From assembly GCA_018828125.1 (NCBI GenBank), contig JAHJWB010000005.1, forward strand, positions 42,125 to 106,124: DNA of 64,000 nt, read 5' to 3'. This DNA comes from Gammaproteobacteria bacterium. GTDB lineage: Bacteria > Pseudomonadota > Gammaproteobacteria > Burkholderiales > Burkholderiaceae_C. The notes under the pieces are model-generated. The model saw nothing but the letters and a program-made list of their open reading frames with translations. It did no database searches and had not been told where the DNA came from. Below, in pieces: positions 1-10,142 of the stretch. Position 1 is the stretch's first letter, and each line of letters begins with the position of its first letter. The position numbers were made by a program, and so were the translations under genes.

Positions 1-2
1 AG

Positions 3-317
3 AACTACGTCAGCACCGAGCTGCACAAGTCCTTCACGCCCCTGTTCCATAACGACGTTGACACCAACGCCAAAGCCGCACTGGCCGCCTTGTTGCGCAA
101 GAAGATGGAATGGCTGGACGCGCAACTGCAGCACGGCCCTTACCTGACGGGCGAGCACTTCACGGCGGCCGATGCCTACCTGTTTGTGGTGCTGGGCTGG
201 GCCAAGTTTGTGAAGCTGGACATCAGTGACCTGGCCCATCTGCAGGCGTTCCTGCACCGGGTGGCGGCGCGCCCCGCCGTGCAGGCCGCGATGCGGGCCG
301 AAGGCTTGCTGGGCTGA
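3..317 (+). CDS. glutathione S-transferase, C-terminal part (cut by window start)
   Basis: The 105 visible residues form the all-helical C-terminal domain of a bacterial glutathione S-transferase. The opening stretch NYVSTELHKSFTPLF matches the start of that domain in GstA-type enzymes, and the GEHFTAADAYLF block is the conserved N-capping box of the family. The thioredoxin-fold N-terminal half, with the glutathione-binding residues, lies outside the window. The frame is open from the first bases, so this is truncation by the window and not a broken gene. Such cytosolic enzymes conjugate or peroxidise electrophiles with glutathione; the substrate cannot be told from this half. Confidence 0.9.
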   Translation, partial: NYVSTELHKSFTPLFHNDVDTNAKAALAALLRKKMEWLDAQLQHGPYLTGEHFTAADAYLFVVLGWAKFVKLDISDLAHLQAFLHRVAARPAVQAAMRAEGLLG

Positions 318-353
318 GGCGCCGTTTGTTCATCCATCCACAAGGAATACGCC

Positions 354-581
354 ATGCCTTACATCAACATCAAAGTGACACGTGAAGGTGTCAGCAGTGC
401 ACAAAAGGCAGCGCTGATCGAGGGCGCGACCGATCTGCTCGTGCGTGTCCTCAACAAGGAGCCCGCCACCACCTTCGTCGTGATCGACGAGGTCGAGACC
501 GACAACTGGGGCGTGGCCGGTGAGACGGTGACCCTGCGGCGCCAGCGCGCCCGCGCCGCCACCGAAGGAGTCGCGCCATGA
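354..581 (+). CDS. 4-oxalocrotonate tautomerase family protein
   Basis: A 75-residue protein beginning MPYINIKV. Removal of Met would expose the catalytic N-terminal proline of the tautomerase superfamily. The length and the beta-alpha-beta pattern, with ITREGVSSAQKAALIEG-like first helix, fit the short 4-OT subgroup that works as oligomers. These cytosolic enzymes catalyse enol-keto tautomerisation and sometimes dehalogenation; the substrate is unknown. The stop codon overlaps the next start in an ATGA quartet, so the two genes are probably translationally coupled. An aldolase or aromatic-degradation operon is not adjacent, so a role in aromatic catabolism is not supported by context. Confidence 0.88.
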   Translation: MPYINIKVTREGVSSAQKAALIEGATDLLVRVLNKEPATTFVVIDEVETDNWGVAGETVTLRRQRARAATEGVAP

Positions 582-955
582 GTGCCCCGCGCTTCGACGC
601 AGTCGCCGCCGTGCTGCAGGAGTATTTCGACGGCCTGTGCCACAGCGACACGCAGCGCCTTCGCCGCGTGTTTCACCCGCAGGCGGTCTATGCCTGCGCC
701 ACGGCCGAGCCTGCGGTGATCCTGCGCATGGAGGAATATTTCCCCATCGTGGACCAGCGCCCCTCACCCGCGAGCCGGTGCGAGACGGTGCAGGAGCGCA
801 TTCTGTCCATCGAGTTTGCCGGGCCGGTGACGGCCCTGGCCAAGGTGGAATGCGCCATCCTGCCCAAGCACTTCACCGACCTGCTGACGCTGATTTATGC
901 GGACGGGCGTTGGCAGATCATTGCCAAGGTTTTTCACTACGAACTGGATCGCTGA
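578..955 (+). CDS. NTF2-like / SnoaL-type protein (putative lumazine-binding family)
   Basis: A 125-residue protein with the cone-shaped NTF2-like fold signature: an N-terminal helix pair (VAAVLQEYFDGLCHSD) followed by FHPQAVYA and a C-terminal sheet ending DGRWQIIAKVFHYE. These closing residues are typical of small SnoaL-like proteins annotated as lumazine-binding. No catalytic motif allows a reaction to be assigned. It starts inside the stop codon of the preceding tautomerase gene, which suggests one transcript and a linked role. No signal peptide, so cytosolic. Confidence 0.75.
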   Translation: MSAPRFDAVAAVLQEYFDGLCHSDTQRLRRVFHPQAVYACATAEPAVILRMEEYFPIVDQRPSPASRCETVQERILSIEFAGPVTALAKVECAILPKHFTDLLTLIYADGRWQIIAKVFHYELDR

Positions 956-1008
956 GGCGACGATATGCGCAACGCGACGGGCGAGCTCGCAAATGAAAAA
1001 TACTCGCA

Positions 1009-1061
1009 TTTTGATAGCTATTAGCGCTTGCTATATAAGCGATAGTGGCCTATTTGAGATG
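1009..1061 (+). repeat. dispersed A-family repeat, copy 1
   Basis: Imperfect palindrome with the recurrent blocks gatagct, agcgctt, aagcg(c)tag and ggcc followed by an A/T-rich tail. It sits between the stop of the NTF2-like gene and the stop of the convergent GspE-type gene. Same element as eleven other copies in the window; see the copies at 13628, 36463 and 63715 for clearer examples. Confidence 0.75.
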
Positions 1062-1098
1062 AAATTTACGGTCGAAGGCAGAACCGGGTGTGGACCCA

Positions 1099-3021
1099 TC
1101 ACAGGTTGGTTGCCGCCACCACTTCCGACATGTCGGTCAGCCCCTGCAGCACCTTCTCGATTCCGTCCTGGCGCAAGGTCAGCATGCCAGCGGCCAGCGC
1201 CGAGTGGCGGATGTCCGCGGCAGGTGCTCGGTGGCGGATGTGCTGGCGGATGGTGTCATCGCTCAGCATCAGTTCGTGGATGCCCAGGCGGCCGCGGTAG
1301 CCGTGGCCCTCGCATTGGGGGCAGCCCACCGGGCGCCACAGGCGGAGCTCGCCCAGAGGGCCGCCGTGCTGCTGTCGCCAGCGGCTTATCTGCGCGGCGC
1401 GGGCTTCGGCGGTGTTGTAGGTGCCGCTGTCCAAATATTGCGATGCGAGGCTGATTAGCTGATCGTCATCCGCAACGTGCGGTTCGCGGCACGTTGTGCA
1501 CAGTCGGCGCACGAGGCGCTGCGCCAGGATGGCCAGCAGCGAATCTGAAAAGTTGAACGGGTCCAGGCCAATTTCAAGCAGGCGTGCAATGCTCTCGGGC
1601 GCCGAGTTGGTGTGCAGGGTCGACAGCACGAGGTGGCCCGTCAGCGAGGCTTCGATGGCGATGCGTGCGGTTTCCTCATCACGCATCTCGCCGATCATGA
1701 TCACGTCCGGGTCGGCCCGCAAGAAAGTGCGCATAGCGGCAGCAAAGGTCCAGCCGATGCGCGGGTTGACTTGCACCTGGCGCAGGCCGCTTTGGGTGAT
1801 CTCGATGGGGTCTTCGGCGGTCCAGATCTTGCGGCCCGCCGTGTTGATGTCGCGCACCACCGAGTGGAGTGTGGTCGTCTTGCCGCAGCCGGTGGGACCG
1901 CAGACCAGCACCAGGCCATAGCTTTTTCGCACCACGGCGCGCATGGCGATCAGGTTGGGCTGGCTCAGGCCGATGTTCTCCAGCGGCAGCGGTTTGGCAC
2001 CTGCCAAAAGACGCAGCACCACGTCTTCGAGCCCGCGGGAGGTGGGCACGGTCACGACGCGCAGCTCCACTGGCGGGCCGCCAAAGCGCGCAAAGTCGAT
2101 CTTCCCGTCCTGGGGCTTGCGGTGCTCGGAGATGTCCATCGCCGCCATGATTTTGATGCGCGCCACCATCGCAAACCGGTAGCGCGCGGGCAGCTCCAAG
2201 TAGGGCGTGAGGTCCCCGTCGATGCGCAGGCGGATGCGCACGTTCTGCGGGGCGGGCTCGGTTTCGATGTGGATGTCGGATGCGCGGTGGTTGATGGCCT
2301 CGTCGATGACCGAGTTGATGAGCCGCACGAGGGTGTTGTCCGACTCGCTGATCACGTCTGTCTGCTCGGCGGAGGCGGCATCGGGCGCGGCACTGCTCAG
2401 ATGGGTGGCCAGTTCTTGCGATGTGGCGCGCGTGGAGGGGGCTATGGGCGCGGGGCTTTGCGGACCGGCAGGATGCGTGCGGTACGCCTGGTCAATGGCG
2501 GGCATCAGCGTGCCGGGTGCTGCCTGCAAGGGGATCAACCGGCGTTGGGTGAGAAACCGCAGCTCATCCAGCAGCACGCGATCCAGCGGGTCGGCCATCA
2601 GCAGCACCAGTGCGTCGTCGCGTGCCATGAGGGGCAGAACAGACTCGCGCTCGGCCACGGAGCGCGGGATCAGCGCCAGCGCTGCTGCGTCTGGCGTGAT
2701 GTCGCCCGGGTGCACCGTGTAGTCGCCCAGCCATGCGGCAATGACCTGGCGCAGTTGCTCCTGGGTGAGTTCACCCCGGTCTACCAGGATCTGTCCGATG
2801 AGGCGGTGCTGGCCGTTGCCCCGCTCCACCTGCTGCGTCTTCAGCCCCTCGGTCAGCGCCGGTGGCGACAGCAGACCGGCATGCACCAGTGCCTCACCCA
2901 GATGCCGCGCCTTGCCCACGGTGGGGTGGGGGCTGGAGAGCTGCTTCCACAACGCATCTGCGTTGGCGGGCCGAAAACTGTGGGCGGGTGGGGGTGAGGC
3001 GGAAGCAGCGGCGTCGGTCAT
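1099..3021 (-). CDS. GspE/PilB-family secretion or pilus assembly ATPase
   Basis: A 640-residue cytoplasmic ATPase of the type II secretion / type IV pilus assembly family. An N-terminal MshEN-type region (about residues 35-170) precedes the ATPase core. Walker A GPTGCGKTTTLHS lies near residues 374-386, and the Walker B region reads DPDVIMIGEMRDEETA. A C-terminal tetracysteine zinc site is present as CTTC and CPQC, as in GspE and PilB. The gene begins 18 bp after the stop of xthA on the same strand. No pilin, prepilin peptidase or secretin genes are nearby, so it is an orphan locus and its partner machine must be encoded elsewhere. Assignment between GspE, PilB and PulE types is not possible from sequence alone. 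Confidence 0.9.
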   Translation of the reverse strand: MTDAAASASPPPAHSFRPANADALWKQLSSPHPTVGKARHLGEALVHAGLLSPPALTEGLKTQQVERGNGQHRLIGQILVDRGELTQEQLRQVIAAWLGDYTVHPGDITPDAAALALIPRSVAERESVLPLMARDDALVLLMADPLDRVLLDELRFLTQRRLIPLQAAPGTLMPAIDQAYRTHPAGPQSPAPIAPSTRATSQELATHLSSAAPDAASAEQTDVISESDNTLVRLINSVIDEAINHRASDIHIETEPAPQNVRIRLRIDGDLTPYLELPARYRFAMVARIKIMAAMDISEHRKPQDGKIDFARFGGPPVELRVVTVPTSRGLEDVVLRLLAGAKPLPLENIGLSQPNLIAMRAVVRKSYGLVLVCGPTGCGKTTTLHSVVRDINTAGRKIWTAEDPIEITQSGLRQVQVNPRIGWTFAAAMRTFLRADPDVIMIGEMRDEETARIAIEASLTGHLVLSTLHTNSAPESIARLLEIGLDPFNFSDSLLAILAQRLVRRLCTTCREPHVADDDQLISLASQYLDSGTYNTAEARAAQISRWRQQHGGPLGELRLWRPVGCPQCEGHGYRGRLGIHELMLSDDTIRQHIRHRAPAADIRHSALAAGMLTLRQDGIEKVLQGLTDMSEVVAATNL

Positions 3022-3039
3022 CGGTTCAGTGTGGCGTTG

Positions 3040-3843
3040 TCACAGGGTCAGGTCGTACTCCACGGTGATGGGTGCGTGATCGGAGAACTTCTCGCCTTTG
3101 TAGATGGATTCGGTGCGTGCCAGCGCCGCGAGCGCAGGGGTGGCCAGGTGGTAGTCCAGCCGCCAACCCACGTTATTGGCATAGGCCTGCCCGCGGTTAC
3201 TCCACCAGGTGTAGGCGGTGTCGGTGGCGGTAGGTTGTAACTGACGGTAAACGTCTATGATGCCGCCGCCTTCATCAGTTGTGTGCAACAACTTTGTCAT
3301 CCAGGCCCGCTCTTCGGGCAAAAAGCCACTGTTCTTCTGGTTGCTGCGCCAGTTTTTGAGGTCGATTTGATGGTGCGCAATGTTGATGTCGCCGCACAGA
3401 ATGAACTCGCGTTCGCGCTTGACTTTCATCAGATGTGGATGCATCTCGGCCAGGAACCGGAACTTGGCCTGCTGGCGTTCTTCGCCCGACGAACCGCTCG
3501 GAAAGTACGCGCTGATGATCGACAGCTTGCGTTCGGGCGTGTCAAAACGCAGCTCAACATATCGGCCTTCTGTATCGAATTCTTCTGATCCATAGCCAAT
3601 GACTACATCGGATGGCTCGTGCCGGGTGTAAACGCCCACGCCCGAATAGCCTTTTTTCTGCGCAAAGTGGAAGTGTCCTTGCAGGCCCGCCATGCGCTCG
3701 AACCGGTTGGCGATGTCGGCCGCCTGGGCCTTCACCTCCTGCACACAAATACAATCCGCCCGCGTGGCTGCCATCCAGCTTTCCACGCCTTTGCTGGTGG
3801 CCGAGCGGATGCCATTGAGATTGAGGCTGGTTAATTTGAACAA
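3040..3843 (-). CDS. xth: exodeoxyribonuclease III (AP endonuclease)
   Basis: A member of the ExoIII/EEP metal-dependent nuclease family that removes abasic sites and 3' blocks in base excision repair. Visible motifs are LNGIRSA, the metal-binding QEVKA, the [12 protein letters not shown] block and the terminal catalytic SDHAPI. I chose the TTG at 3843, giving [13 protein letters not shown] and 267 residues, the normal family length. An AGGGA Shine-Dalgarno sequence lies six bases before it, and a longer upstream frame would run deep into pyrE. The start codon is only 10 bp from the divergent pyrE ATG. The GspE-like gene follows 18 bp downstream, probably on the same transcript. Confidence 0.93.
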   Translation of the reverse strand: MFKLTSLNLNGIRSATSKGVESWMAATRADCICVQEVKAQAADIANRFERMAGLQGHFHFAQKKGYSGVGVYTRHEPSDVVIGYGSEEFDTEGRYVELRFDTPERKLSIISAYFPSGSSGEERQQAKFRFLAEMHPHLMKVKREREFILCGDINIAHHQIDLKNWRSNQKNSGFLPEERAWMTKLLHTTDEGGGIIDVYRQLQPTATDTAYTWWSNRGQAYANNVGWRLDYHLATPALAALARTESIYKGEKFSDHAPITVEYDLTL

Positions 3844-3856
3844 GGAATTCCCTATG
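3838..3856. promoter_or_regulatory. shared quasi-palindromic Shine-Dalgarno between divergent xth and pyrE
   Basis: The bases aaggaattccct form a near palindrome that reads AAGGA toward pyrE and AGGGA toward xth. The TTG start of xth (3843) and ATG of pyrE (3854) are separated by 10 bp. Each promoter must therefore lie inside the other gene, or transcripts must overlap at their 5' ends. Confidence 0.65.
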
Positions 3857-4552
3857 GTGGATGTTGGCGCGCAAACCTCTGAGCAGGGCCAGCTGGCGCA
3901 GGATTTTGTCCGTTTTGCCGTCGAATCGGGCGTGCTGCGGTTTGGCGAATTCAAGACCAAGGCAGGGCGCTTGAGCCCCTACTTCTTCAACGCTGGCCTG
4001 TTCGACGATGGCAGCAAGCTCGGACGGCTCGCGGAATTCTATGCAAAAGCCCTGATGGCCAGCGGCATCGAATTCGACATGGTGTTTGGCCCTGCCTACA
4101 AGGGCATCCCCCTGGCGGCCACGGTGGCGGTCGAGCTGGCCCGGCTGGGCCGCAACGTGCCCTTTGCCTACAACCGCAAGGAGGCCAAGGACCACGGCGA
4201 GGGCGGCACGCTGGTGGGCGCGCCCCTGAAAGGACGCGTACTCATCATCGATGACGTGATGTCTGCCGGTACCGCGGCGCGCGAGTCCATTGCAATCATC
4301 CGGGCTGCAGGTGCCACCCCTCAAGCAGTGGCAATTGCACTGGACCGCCAGGAAAAAGCCACAGAGAATGGCCAGGACGTGGACCACAGCGCCGTCCAGT
4401 ACGTGCGCGGTCAACTGGGTATGCAGGTGTGTGCCATTGCGCGGTTGGCAGACTTATTGCTGTATCTCTCTGATAACGGGGGGGAGGGGATGCGTTCCCA
4501 CCATGAAAAAGTGCTGGCCTATCGCCAGCGGTACGGAGTCAATGAAGGGTAG
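3854..4552 (+). CDS. pyrE: orotate phosphoribosyltransferase
   Basis: A 232-residue type I phosphoribosyltransferase that joins orotate to PRPP to make OMP in pyrimidine synthesis. The N-terminal [20 protein letters not shown] block is diagnostic of PyrE. The PRPP-binding loop reads [13 protein letters not shown], and the substrate loop contains [13 protein letters not shown] chose the ATG at 3854 because AAGGA precedes it by seven bases and the upstream in-frame extension overlaps xth on the other strand. A DUF4124 protein gene starts 5 bp after its stop. Confidence 0.96.
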   Translation: MVDVGAQTSEQGQLAQDFVRFAVESGVLRFGEFKTKAGRLSPYFFNAGLFDDGSKLGRLAEFYAKALMASGIEFDMVFGPAYKGIPLAATVAVELARLGRNVPFAYNRKEAKDHGEGGTLVGAPLKGRVLIIDDVMSAGTAARESIAIIRAAGATPQAVAIALDRQEKATENGQDVDHSAVQYVRGQLGMQVCAIARLADLLLYLSDNGGEGMRSHHEKVLAYRQRYGVNEG

Positions 4553-4557
4553 AGGAC

Positions 4558-5259
4558 TTGAGCACATCGGCGTGGATCGTGGGCGGAGTTTTGTTGGCCA
4601 CCCTGGGCGCCGAGGGCGCGTGGGCGCAAGCCCAGCAGGGCGCCACGGGCGGCATCTATACCTGCGTGGATAAGAACGGCCGTCGCCTCACGGCTGACCG
4701 CCCCATCCCCGAATGCCTGGACCGTGAGCAGCGTGAGCTGAGCCCTTCCGGCATCACGCGCCGCCAGATCGGCCCGTCGCTCACCGAAATTGAACGCGCC
4801 GCCCAGGAAGCGCAGCGCCGCAAAGAGGCCGAAGAACGTGCGCGTGTGGTCGAAGAGCGCCGCCGCGAACGTGTGTTGGTGGCGCGCTACCCCGACAAGG
4901 CGGCTCACGATGTTGAGCGCGCCGCGGCAATTCAGTTGGTGGACGATGTCACTGCCACCGCAGAAAAGCGCATGGAGGAACTCAAGGCCGAGCGCAAGAA
5001 ATTCGACGTGGAGATGGAGTTCTACAAGAAGGACCCCACCAAAGCGCCCATGGTGCTGCGCCGCAGGATTGCCGAGAACGACGACAGCATGGGAGAACAG
5101 CAGCGTTTCATCGCCGGGCAAGACCAGGAAAAGCGGCGTGTGCACGCGAGGTTTGATGCCGAACTGGCCCAGTTGCGCAAACTGTGGGACACCCAACGGC
5201 TGCCCGCTGCGGCCACTTCATCGAGCGATTCGACGGGAGCTGCGGCGGCATCCCGGTAA
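4558..5259 (+). CDS. DUF4124-type exported protein with coiled coil
   Basis: A 233-residue protein with a signal peptide (hydrophobic IVGGVLLATLGAEG, probable cleavage after AWAQA). A DUF4124-like motif follows: IYTCVDKNGRRLTADRPIPEC has two cysteines that could pair in the periplasm. From about residue 75 to 200 the protein is a highly charged, Glu/Arg/Lys-rich helix predicted to be coiled coil. The start is a TTG with GAGGA close upstream, five bases after the pyrE stop, so it is probably cotranscribed with pyrE. Function unknown; periplasmic location is inferred. The C-terminus is low-complexity Ser/Ala. Confidence 0.8.
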   Translation: MSTSAWIVGGVLLATLGAEGAWAQAQQGATGGIYTCVDKNGRRLTADRPIPECLDREQRELSPSGITRRQIGPSLTEIERAAQEAQRRKEAEERARVVEERRRERVLVARYPDKAAHDVERAAAIQLVDDVTATAEKRMEELKAERKKFDVEMEFYKKDPTKAPMVLRRRIAENDDSMGEQQRFIAGQDQEKRRVHARFDAELAQLRKLWDTQRLPAAATSSSDSTGAAAASR

Positions 5260-5289
5260 ATGTGCTGTGCGATGGGGCTGTGTGCCAAA

Positions 5290-5317
5290 AACAAAGGGGC
5301 CTTGTGGCCCCTTTGTT
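5290..5317 (-). terminator. intrinsic terminator for the gatCAB operon
   Basis: A 12-bp stem (core caaaggggcc / ggcccctttg) with a ttgt loop. Read on the minus strand it is followed by a run of T residues, as expected 73 bp after the gatB stop. It can also act on the plus strand for the pyrE transcript, though with a poorer T-tract there. Confidence 0.8.
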
Positions 5318-5390
5318 GATTTGCGAGTGGCATCTGGCGATTGGAGCGCCGGAAGGCCATAAGGCCGTTAGCCAGAATGCGGGTGCGTCG

Positions 5391-6839
5391 TCAACCCGCC
5401 AGCTTCGCCCGCAGCAGATCGTTGACCTGCGTCGGATTGGCCTTGCCTTTGCTGGCCTTCATGATCTGACCCACCAGCGCATTGAACGCCTTGTCCTTGC
5501 CCGCCCGGAACTGCGCCACGTTGTCGGCGTTGGCGGCAATCACCTCATCAATGATCTTCTCCAGTGCGCCGGAGTCGTTCATCTGTTTGAGGCCCTTCGA
5601 TTCGATGACCGCATCCACATCCGCCGATTCGCCAGCCCACAGGGCGTCAAACACCTGCTTGGCAGCATTGTTGGATACCGTGCCATCGGCAATGCGCCCG
5701 ATCAGCGTCGCGAGTTGAGCGGACGTGACGGGGGCCTGCTCAATGCCAATTTCTCCCAGGTTCAGGCGGCGCGACACCTCGCCCATGATCCAGTTGCTGG
5801 CCAGCTTGGCCTGGCCGCATGCCTTCGCTGCGGCTTCGAAGTACGCCGCCATTGCTTTGCTTTGGGTCAGCGTGGTCGCGTCGTATTCGGGCAAGCCGTA
5901 GACCGCCACAAAACGCGCCGCCATGGTGCGAGGCAACTCGGCCATCAGCGCGCGTTCTTCCTGCACCCAACTCTCCGAGATGTGCAGCGGCGGCAAATCG
6001 GGATCAGGAAAATAGCGGTAGTCGGCCGCATCTTCCTTCGTCCGCATCGCGCGTGTTTCGCCGGTGTCCGGGTCGAACAACACCGTAGCCTGCTGGATCG
6101 CGTGGCCGTCTTCAATCTGCTCGATCTGCCAGCGGATCTCGTAGTCGATCGCCTGCTGCATGAACTTGAACGAGTTCAGGTTCTTGATCTCGCGGCGCGT
6201 GCCCAGCGGCTGGCCTGGCTTGCGCACCGACACGTTCGCGTCGCAGCGGAAGCTGCCCTCTTGCATGTTGCCGTCGCAGATGCCGATCCAGGTCACGATC
6301 TTGTGCAGTTCCTTGGCATAGGCCACGGCCTCTTCCGACGAACGCATGTCGGGCTCGGTCACGATCTCCAGCAACGGGGTTCCGGCTCGGTTCAGGTCGA
6401 TGCCAGACTGACCAATGAAGTCTTCGTGCAGCGACTTGCCTGCGTCCTCTTCCAGGTGGGCGCGCACCAGTTTCACGGTCTTCTTCTGGTCACCGAGGAA
6501 GAACTCCACCTCGCCGCCTTGCACTACGGGGATCTCGAACTGGCTGATCTGGTAGCCCTTGGGCAGGTCGGGGTAGAAGTAATTCTTGCGGGCAAAAATG
6601 CTGACAGGTGCAATGTGCGAGCCCAGCGCCAGCCCGAGGCGAATGGCGCAGGCCACGGCCTCGCGGTTCATCACGGGCAGGGTGCCGGGCAAAGCCAGGT
6701 CCACAGCACAGGCCTGGGTGTTGGGCTCTGCACCAAAGGCCGTGCTGGCACGGCTGAAAATTTTGCTCTGGGTGGCGAGCTGGGTGTGTGTCTCAAAGCC
6801 GATGACGACTTCGTAACCCTGAATCAGTTTCACAGACAT
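5391..6839 (-). CDS. gatB: aspartyl/glutamyl-tRNA amidotransferase subunit B
   Basis: A 482-residue GatB, close to the usual length. It activates misacylated Glu-tRNA(Gln) or Asp-tRNA(Asn) by phosphorylation and receives ammonia from GatA. The N-terminal [13 protein letters not shown] and [14 protein letters not shown] blocks and the [20 protein letters not shown] signature are the conserved GatB core. The helical YqeY-type tail ends the protein. It is the last gene of gatC-gatA-gatB on the minus strand, separated from gatA by 111 bp holding a repeat and a hairpin. AGGACAG near the ATG is the probable ribosome site. Confidence 0.97.
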   Translation of the reverse strand: MSVKLIQGYEVVIGFETHTQLATQSKIFSRASTAFGAEPNTQACAVDLALPGTLPVMNREAVACAIRLGLALGSHIAPVSIFARKNYFYPDLPKGYQISQFEIPVVQGGEVEFFLGDQKKTVKLVRAHLEEDAGKSLHEDFIGQSGIDLNRAGTPLLEIVTEPDMRSSEEAVAYAKELHKIVTWIGICDGNMQEGSFRCDANVSVRKPGQPLGTRREIKNLNSFKFMQQAIDYEIRWQIEQIEDGHAIQQATVLFDPDTGETRAMRTKEDAADYRYFPDPDLPPLHISESWVQEERALMAELPRTMAARFVAVYGLPEYDATTLTQSKAMAAYFEAAAKACGQAKLASNWIMGEVSRRLNLGEIGIEQAPVTSAQLATLIGRIADGTVSNNAAKQVFDALWAGESADVDAVIESKGLKQMNDSGALEKIIDEVIAANADNVAQFRAGKDKAFNALVGQIMKASKGKANPTQVNDLLRAKLAG

Positions 6840-6851
6840 GGGTTCTGTCCT

Positions 6852-6922
6852 TGGCTATCAAAAAAGGAGCTGGTAGCGCTTGATTTATAAGGACCTCAGC
6901 ATCTTATCGCGCTGAAGTCCTT
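6852..6922 (-). repeat. A-family repeat (half copy 2) joined to an intercistronic hairpin
   Basis: Bases 6852-6888 match half of the A-family repeat in minus orientation (AAGCGCTA...AGCT...TTTTTTGATAGCC). Bases 6889-6922 form a 12-bp stem with one mismatch (aaggacctcagc / gctgaagtcctt, 10-nt loop). In the direction of transcription the hairpin comes first, then the repeat, then gatB. It could act as a partial terminator or mRNA-processing structure between gatA and gatB. Confidence 0.65.
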
Positions 6923-6950
6923 TGGTGAAATGCGCTACAAGCTATGGATT

Positions 6951-8447
6951 TCAGAGCGGACTGCGCAGATGGAAGTCGGTGGCTTGTTGCAGGCGGTGCG
7001 CCGCATTCAGAAGGCGGGCTTCTTGAAAATAGTTGCCAATCAGCTGCAGGCCGACTGGCATGTTGCCCTCACCAAAACCTGCGGGCACGCTCATGCCAGG
7101 CAGACCGGCCAGCGAGCCCGGCAGCGTGAAGATGTCGGCCAGGTAGTCGGCCAGCGGGTCGTTGCCGTGTTCGCCCAGCTTCCAGGCCACAGTGGGGGCC
7201 ACGGGGCCCGCGATCACGTCGCAGTCTTTGAACGCGTTCTGGAAGTCGTCCGCAATCATGCGGCGGATCTTCTGCGCCTGCAGGTAGTAAGCGTCGTAAT
7301 ACCCGTGGCTCAGCACATAGGCGCCGATCATGATGCGGCGCTTGACCTCGTCGCCAAAACCTTCGGCGCGGGTCTTCTTGTACATGTCCACCAGGTCGGT
7401 GTAGTCCTTGGCGCGGTGGCCGAACTTCACGCCGTCGAAACGGCTGAGGTTGGACGACGCTTCGGCTGGGGCAATGATGTAGTAGACCGGGATGGACAGT
7501 TCGGTGCGGGGCAGGCTGATGGGCACGAGCTTGGCGCCGAGCTTCTCGTATTCCTTGAGCGCACCGTCCACTGCGGCGCGCACATCGGGCGCCAGACCTT
7601 CGCCAAAAAACTCGGCGGGAATGCCGATGCGCAGGCCGTCGATGCTGTCGTTGAGCTTCGCGCTGAAGTCCTCGGCGGGCACATCGAGCGACGTGGACTC
7701 GCGGTCCGGGTCCGGGCCGCACATCGCGGACAGCAGCAGCGCGCAGTCCTCGGCGCTGCGGGCCATGGGGCCGGCCTGATCGAGGCTGGAGGCGAACGCG
7801 ATCATGCCGTAGCGGCTGGCGCGGCCGTAAGTGGGCTTGATGCCGGTGATGCCGCAGAACGAGGCGGGCTGACGGATGGAGCCGCCCGTGTCGGTGCCCG
7901 TCACGGCCGGGGCCAGGCGTGCGGCCACTGCCACGGCGCTGCCGCCCGACGAGCCACCAGGGATGCGGTCCGTATTCCAGGGGTTGCGCACCGGCGCGGG
8001 GGCGTCGAAGCCCTGGGGCGCGACGGCGGAGTTTTCGTTGGACGAGCCCATCGCGAACTCATCGCAGTTGAGCTTGCCCAGCGTCACAGCGCCCGCGTCC
8101 GCGAGCTTGGTGACCACGGTCGCATCAAACGGCGACTGGTAGCCCGCCAGCATCTTCGAGCCCGCCGTGCTGGGGAAGTCGCGCGTGACGAAGATGTCCT
8201 TGTGTGCAATCGGCACGCCTTCCAGAATGCCCGCCGTGCCCGCGGCGATGCGGTCGTCCGCCGCCCGGGCCTGGGCCAATGTGACGTCTTCATTCAGAGC
8301 CACGTAGGCACCAAGGTTCTGGTGCGCGTGGGCGCGGGCCAGAAAATGCTGGGCAGCCTCGACGGCAGAAAATTGTTTGGAGCGCAAGCCTGCGGCCAGT
8401 TCGGCAACGCCCAGGTCATGCAGGGCTTTGGGGGTGGTGGTGCTCAT
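6951..8447 (-). CDS. gatA: aspartyl/glutamyl-tRNA amidotransferase subunit A
   Basis: A 498-residue amidase-signature enzyme that hydrolyses glutamine and supplies ammonia for the transamidation. The catalytic Ser-cisSer-Lys triad is visible: Lys in [10 protein letters not shown] and the two serines in [16 protein letters not shown] followed by [16 protein letters not shown]. It lies 7 bp downstream of gatC and upstream of gatB. Cytosolic GatCAB complex. The presence of the complex implies that this organism makes Gln-tRNA and/or Asn-tRNA indirectly. Confidence 0.97.
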   Translation of the reverse strand: MSTTTPKALHDLGVAELAAGLRSKQFSAVEAAQHFLARAHAHQNLGAYVALNEDVTLAQARAADDRIAAGTAGILEGVPIAHKDIFVTRDFPSTAGSKMLAGYQSPFDATVVTKLADAGAVTLGKLNCDEFAMGSSNENSAVAPQGFDAPAPVRNPWNTDRIPGGSSGGSAVAVAARLAPAVTGTDTGGSIRQPASFCGITGIKPTYGRASRYGMIAFASSLDQAGPMARSAEDCALLLSAMCGPDPDRESTSLDVPAEDFSAKLNDSIDGLRIGIPAEFFGEGLAPDVRAAVDGALKEYEKLGAKLVPISLPRTELSIPVYYIIAPAEASSNLSRFDGVKFGHRAKDYTDLVDMYKKTRAEGFGDEVKRRIMIGAYVLSHGYYDAYYLQAQKIRRMIADDFQNAFKDCDVIAGPVAPTVAWKLGEHGNDPLADYLADIFTLPGSLAGLPGMSVPAGFGEGNMPVGLQLIGNYFQEARLLNAAHRLQQATDFHLRSPL

Positions 8448-8454
8448 GCGGGAT

Positions 8455-8754
8455 TTATTCGATCACTTTGGGGACGAGGAACAGGCCCCGCTCGACAGCG
8501 GGGGCACTCTTCTGGTTGGCCTCTCGCTGGTTGGGTTCGCTGGCCACGTCTTCGCGCAAACGCAGCGCTACGTCCTGGATGGCCGCAACAGGGTGTGAAA
8601 GGGGTGAAACGCCCGAGGTATCCACAGCCCGCATCTGTTCTACGATGTCAAAGAAGTCATTGAGCTGGGTCAGCATGCGCTCACTTTCGGAGGGTGTCAG
8701 CTCAAGCCGTGCCAAATTGGCAATGCGGCCGATGTCCTGGGGGGTCAGTGCCAT
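8455..8754 (-). CDS. gatC: aspartyl/glutamyl-tRNA amidotransferase subunit C
   Basis: A 99-residue GatC beginning [19 protein letters not shown], the standard family opening. It is the small belt subunit that stabilises GatA-GatB; the [22 protein letters not shown] segment is typical. An upstream in-frame Met would add 18 residues that do not resemble GatC. No obvious Shine-Dalgarno sequence precedes the chosen ATG, which is preceded by a pyrimidine-rich stretch. First gene of gatCAB; it diverges from mreB across 216 bp. Confidence 0.93.
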   Translation of the reverse strand: MALTPQDIGRIANLARLELTPSESERMLTQLNDFFDIVEQMRAVDTSGVSPLSHPVAAIQDVALRLREDVASEPNQREANQKSAPAVERGLFLVPKVIE

Positions 8755-8830
8755 AGGGAAGAAATTAGAGAGAAACCAGACGTAAAGCTGTGATCCGGGC
8801 TGCGCCACAGGGAGTTATTCACAGGGGATG

Positions 8831-8860
8831 GGGTATTATCCCGGCTTTGCCGCAATACCC
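8831..8860. promoter_or_regulatory. inverted repeat in the gatC-mreB divergent region
   Basis: A nested dyad: outer arms gggtatt and aataccc, inner arms cggc and gccg around a ttt loop. It lies 77 bp from gatC and 110 bp from mreB. It may be an operator or a structured mRNA leader. I could not assign a clean sigma-70 promoter to either side. Confidence 0.4.
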
Positions 8861-8970
8861 TCCTACAAGCCGGTTTTTGTGCGAAAAAATCGAGATTTGA
8901 CCCCACCCACTCCCTGACACACCCGGCGACGGCAGGCCGAAGTGCACGCCGTGCCTGAGAGGATTTTTGA

Positions 8971-10014
<1,044 letters not shown>

Positions 10015-10142
10015 CCCCGAGGCCTGTATTCCTCAGGCACTTTTCCGCTCTGAACTGCATGACTGCAACTGCTCCTATGCTTCTTTCCGAGCACCTGCCC
10101 GCGGAGTTCCCTCTGCTCGGCAGACCTTGACCGCTGCGCACC

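Noticed and set aside
5184..8663. Two long plus-strand open frames (568 and 577 codons) antisense to gatB and gatA
   Set aside because: They mirror well-supported gatCAB genes and show no recognisable domain.
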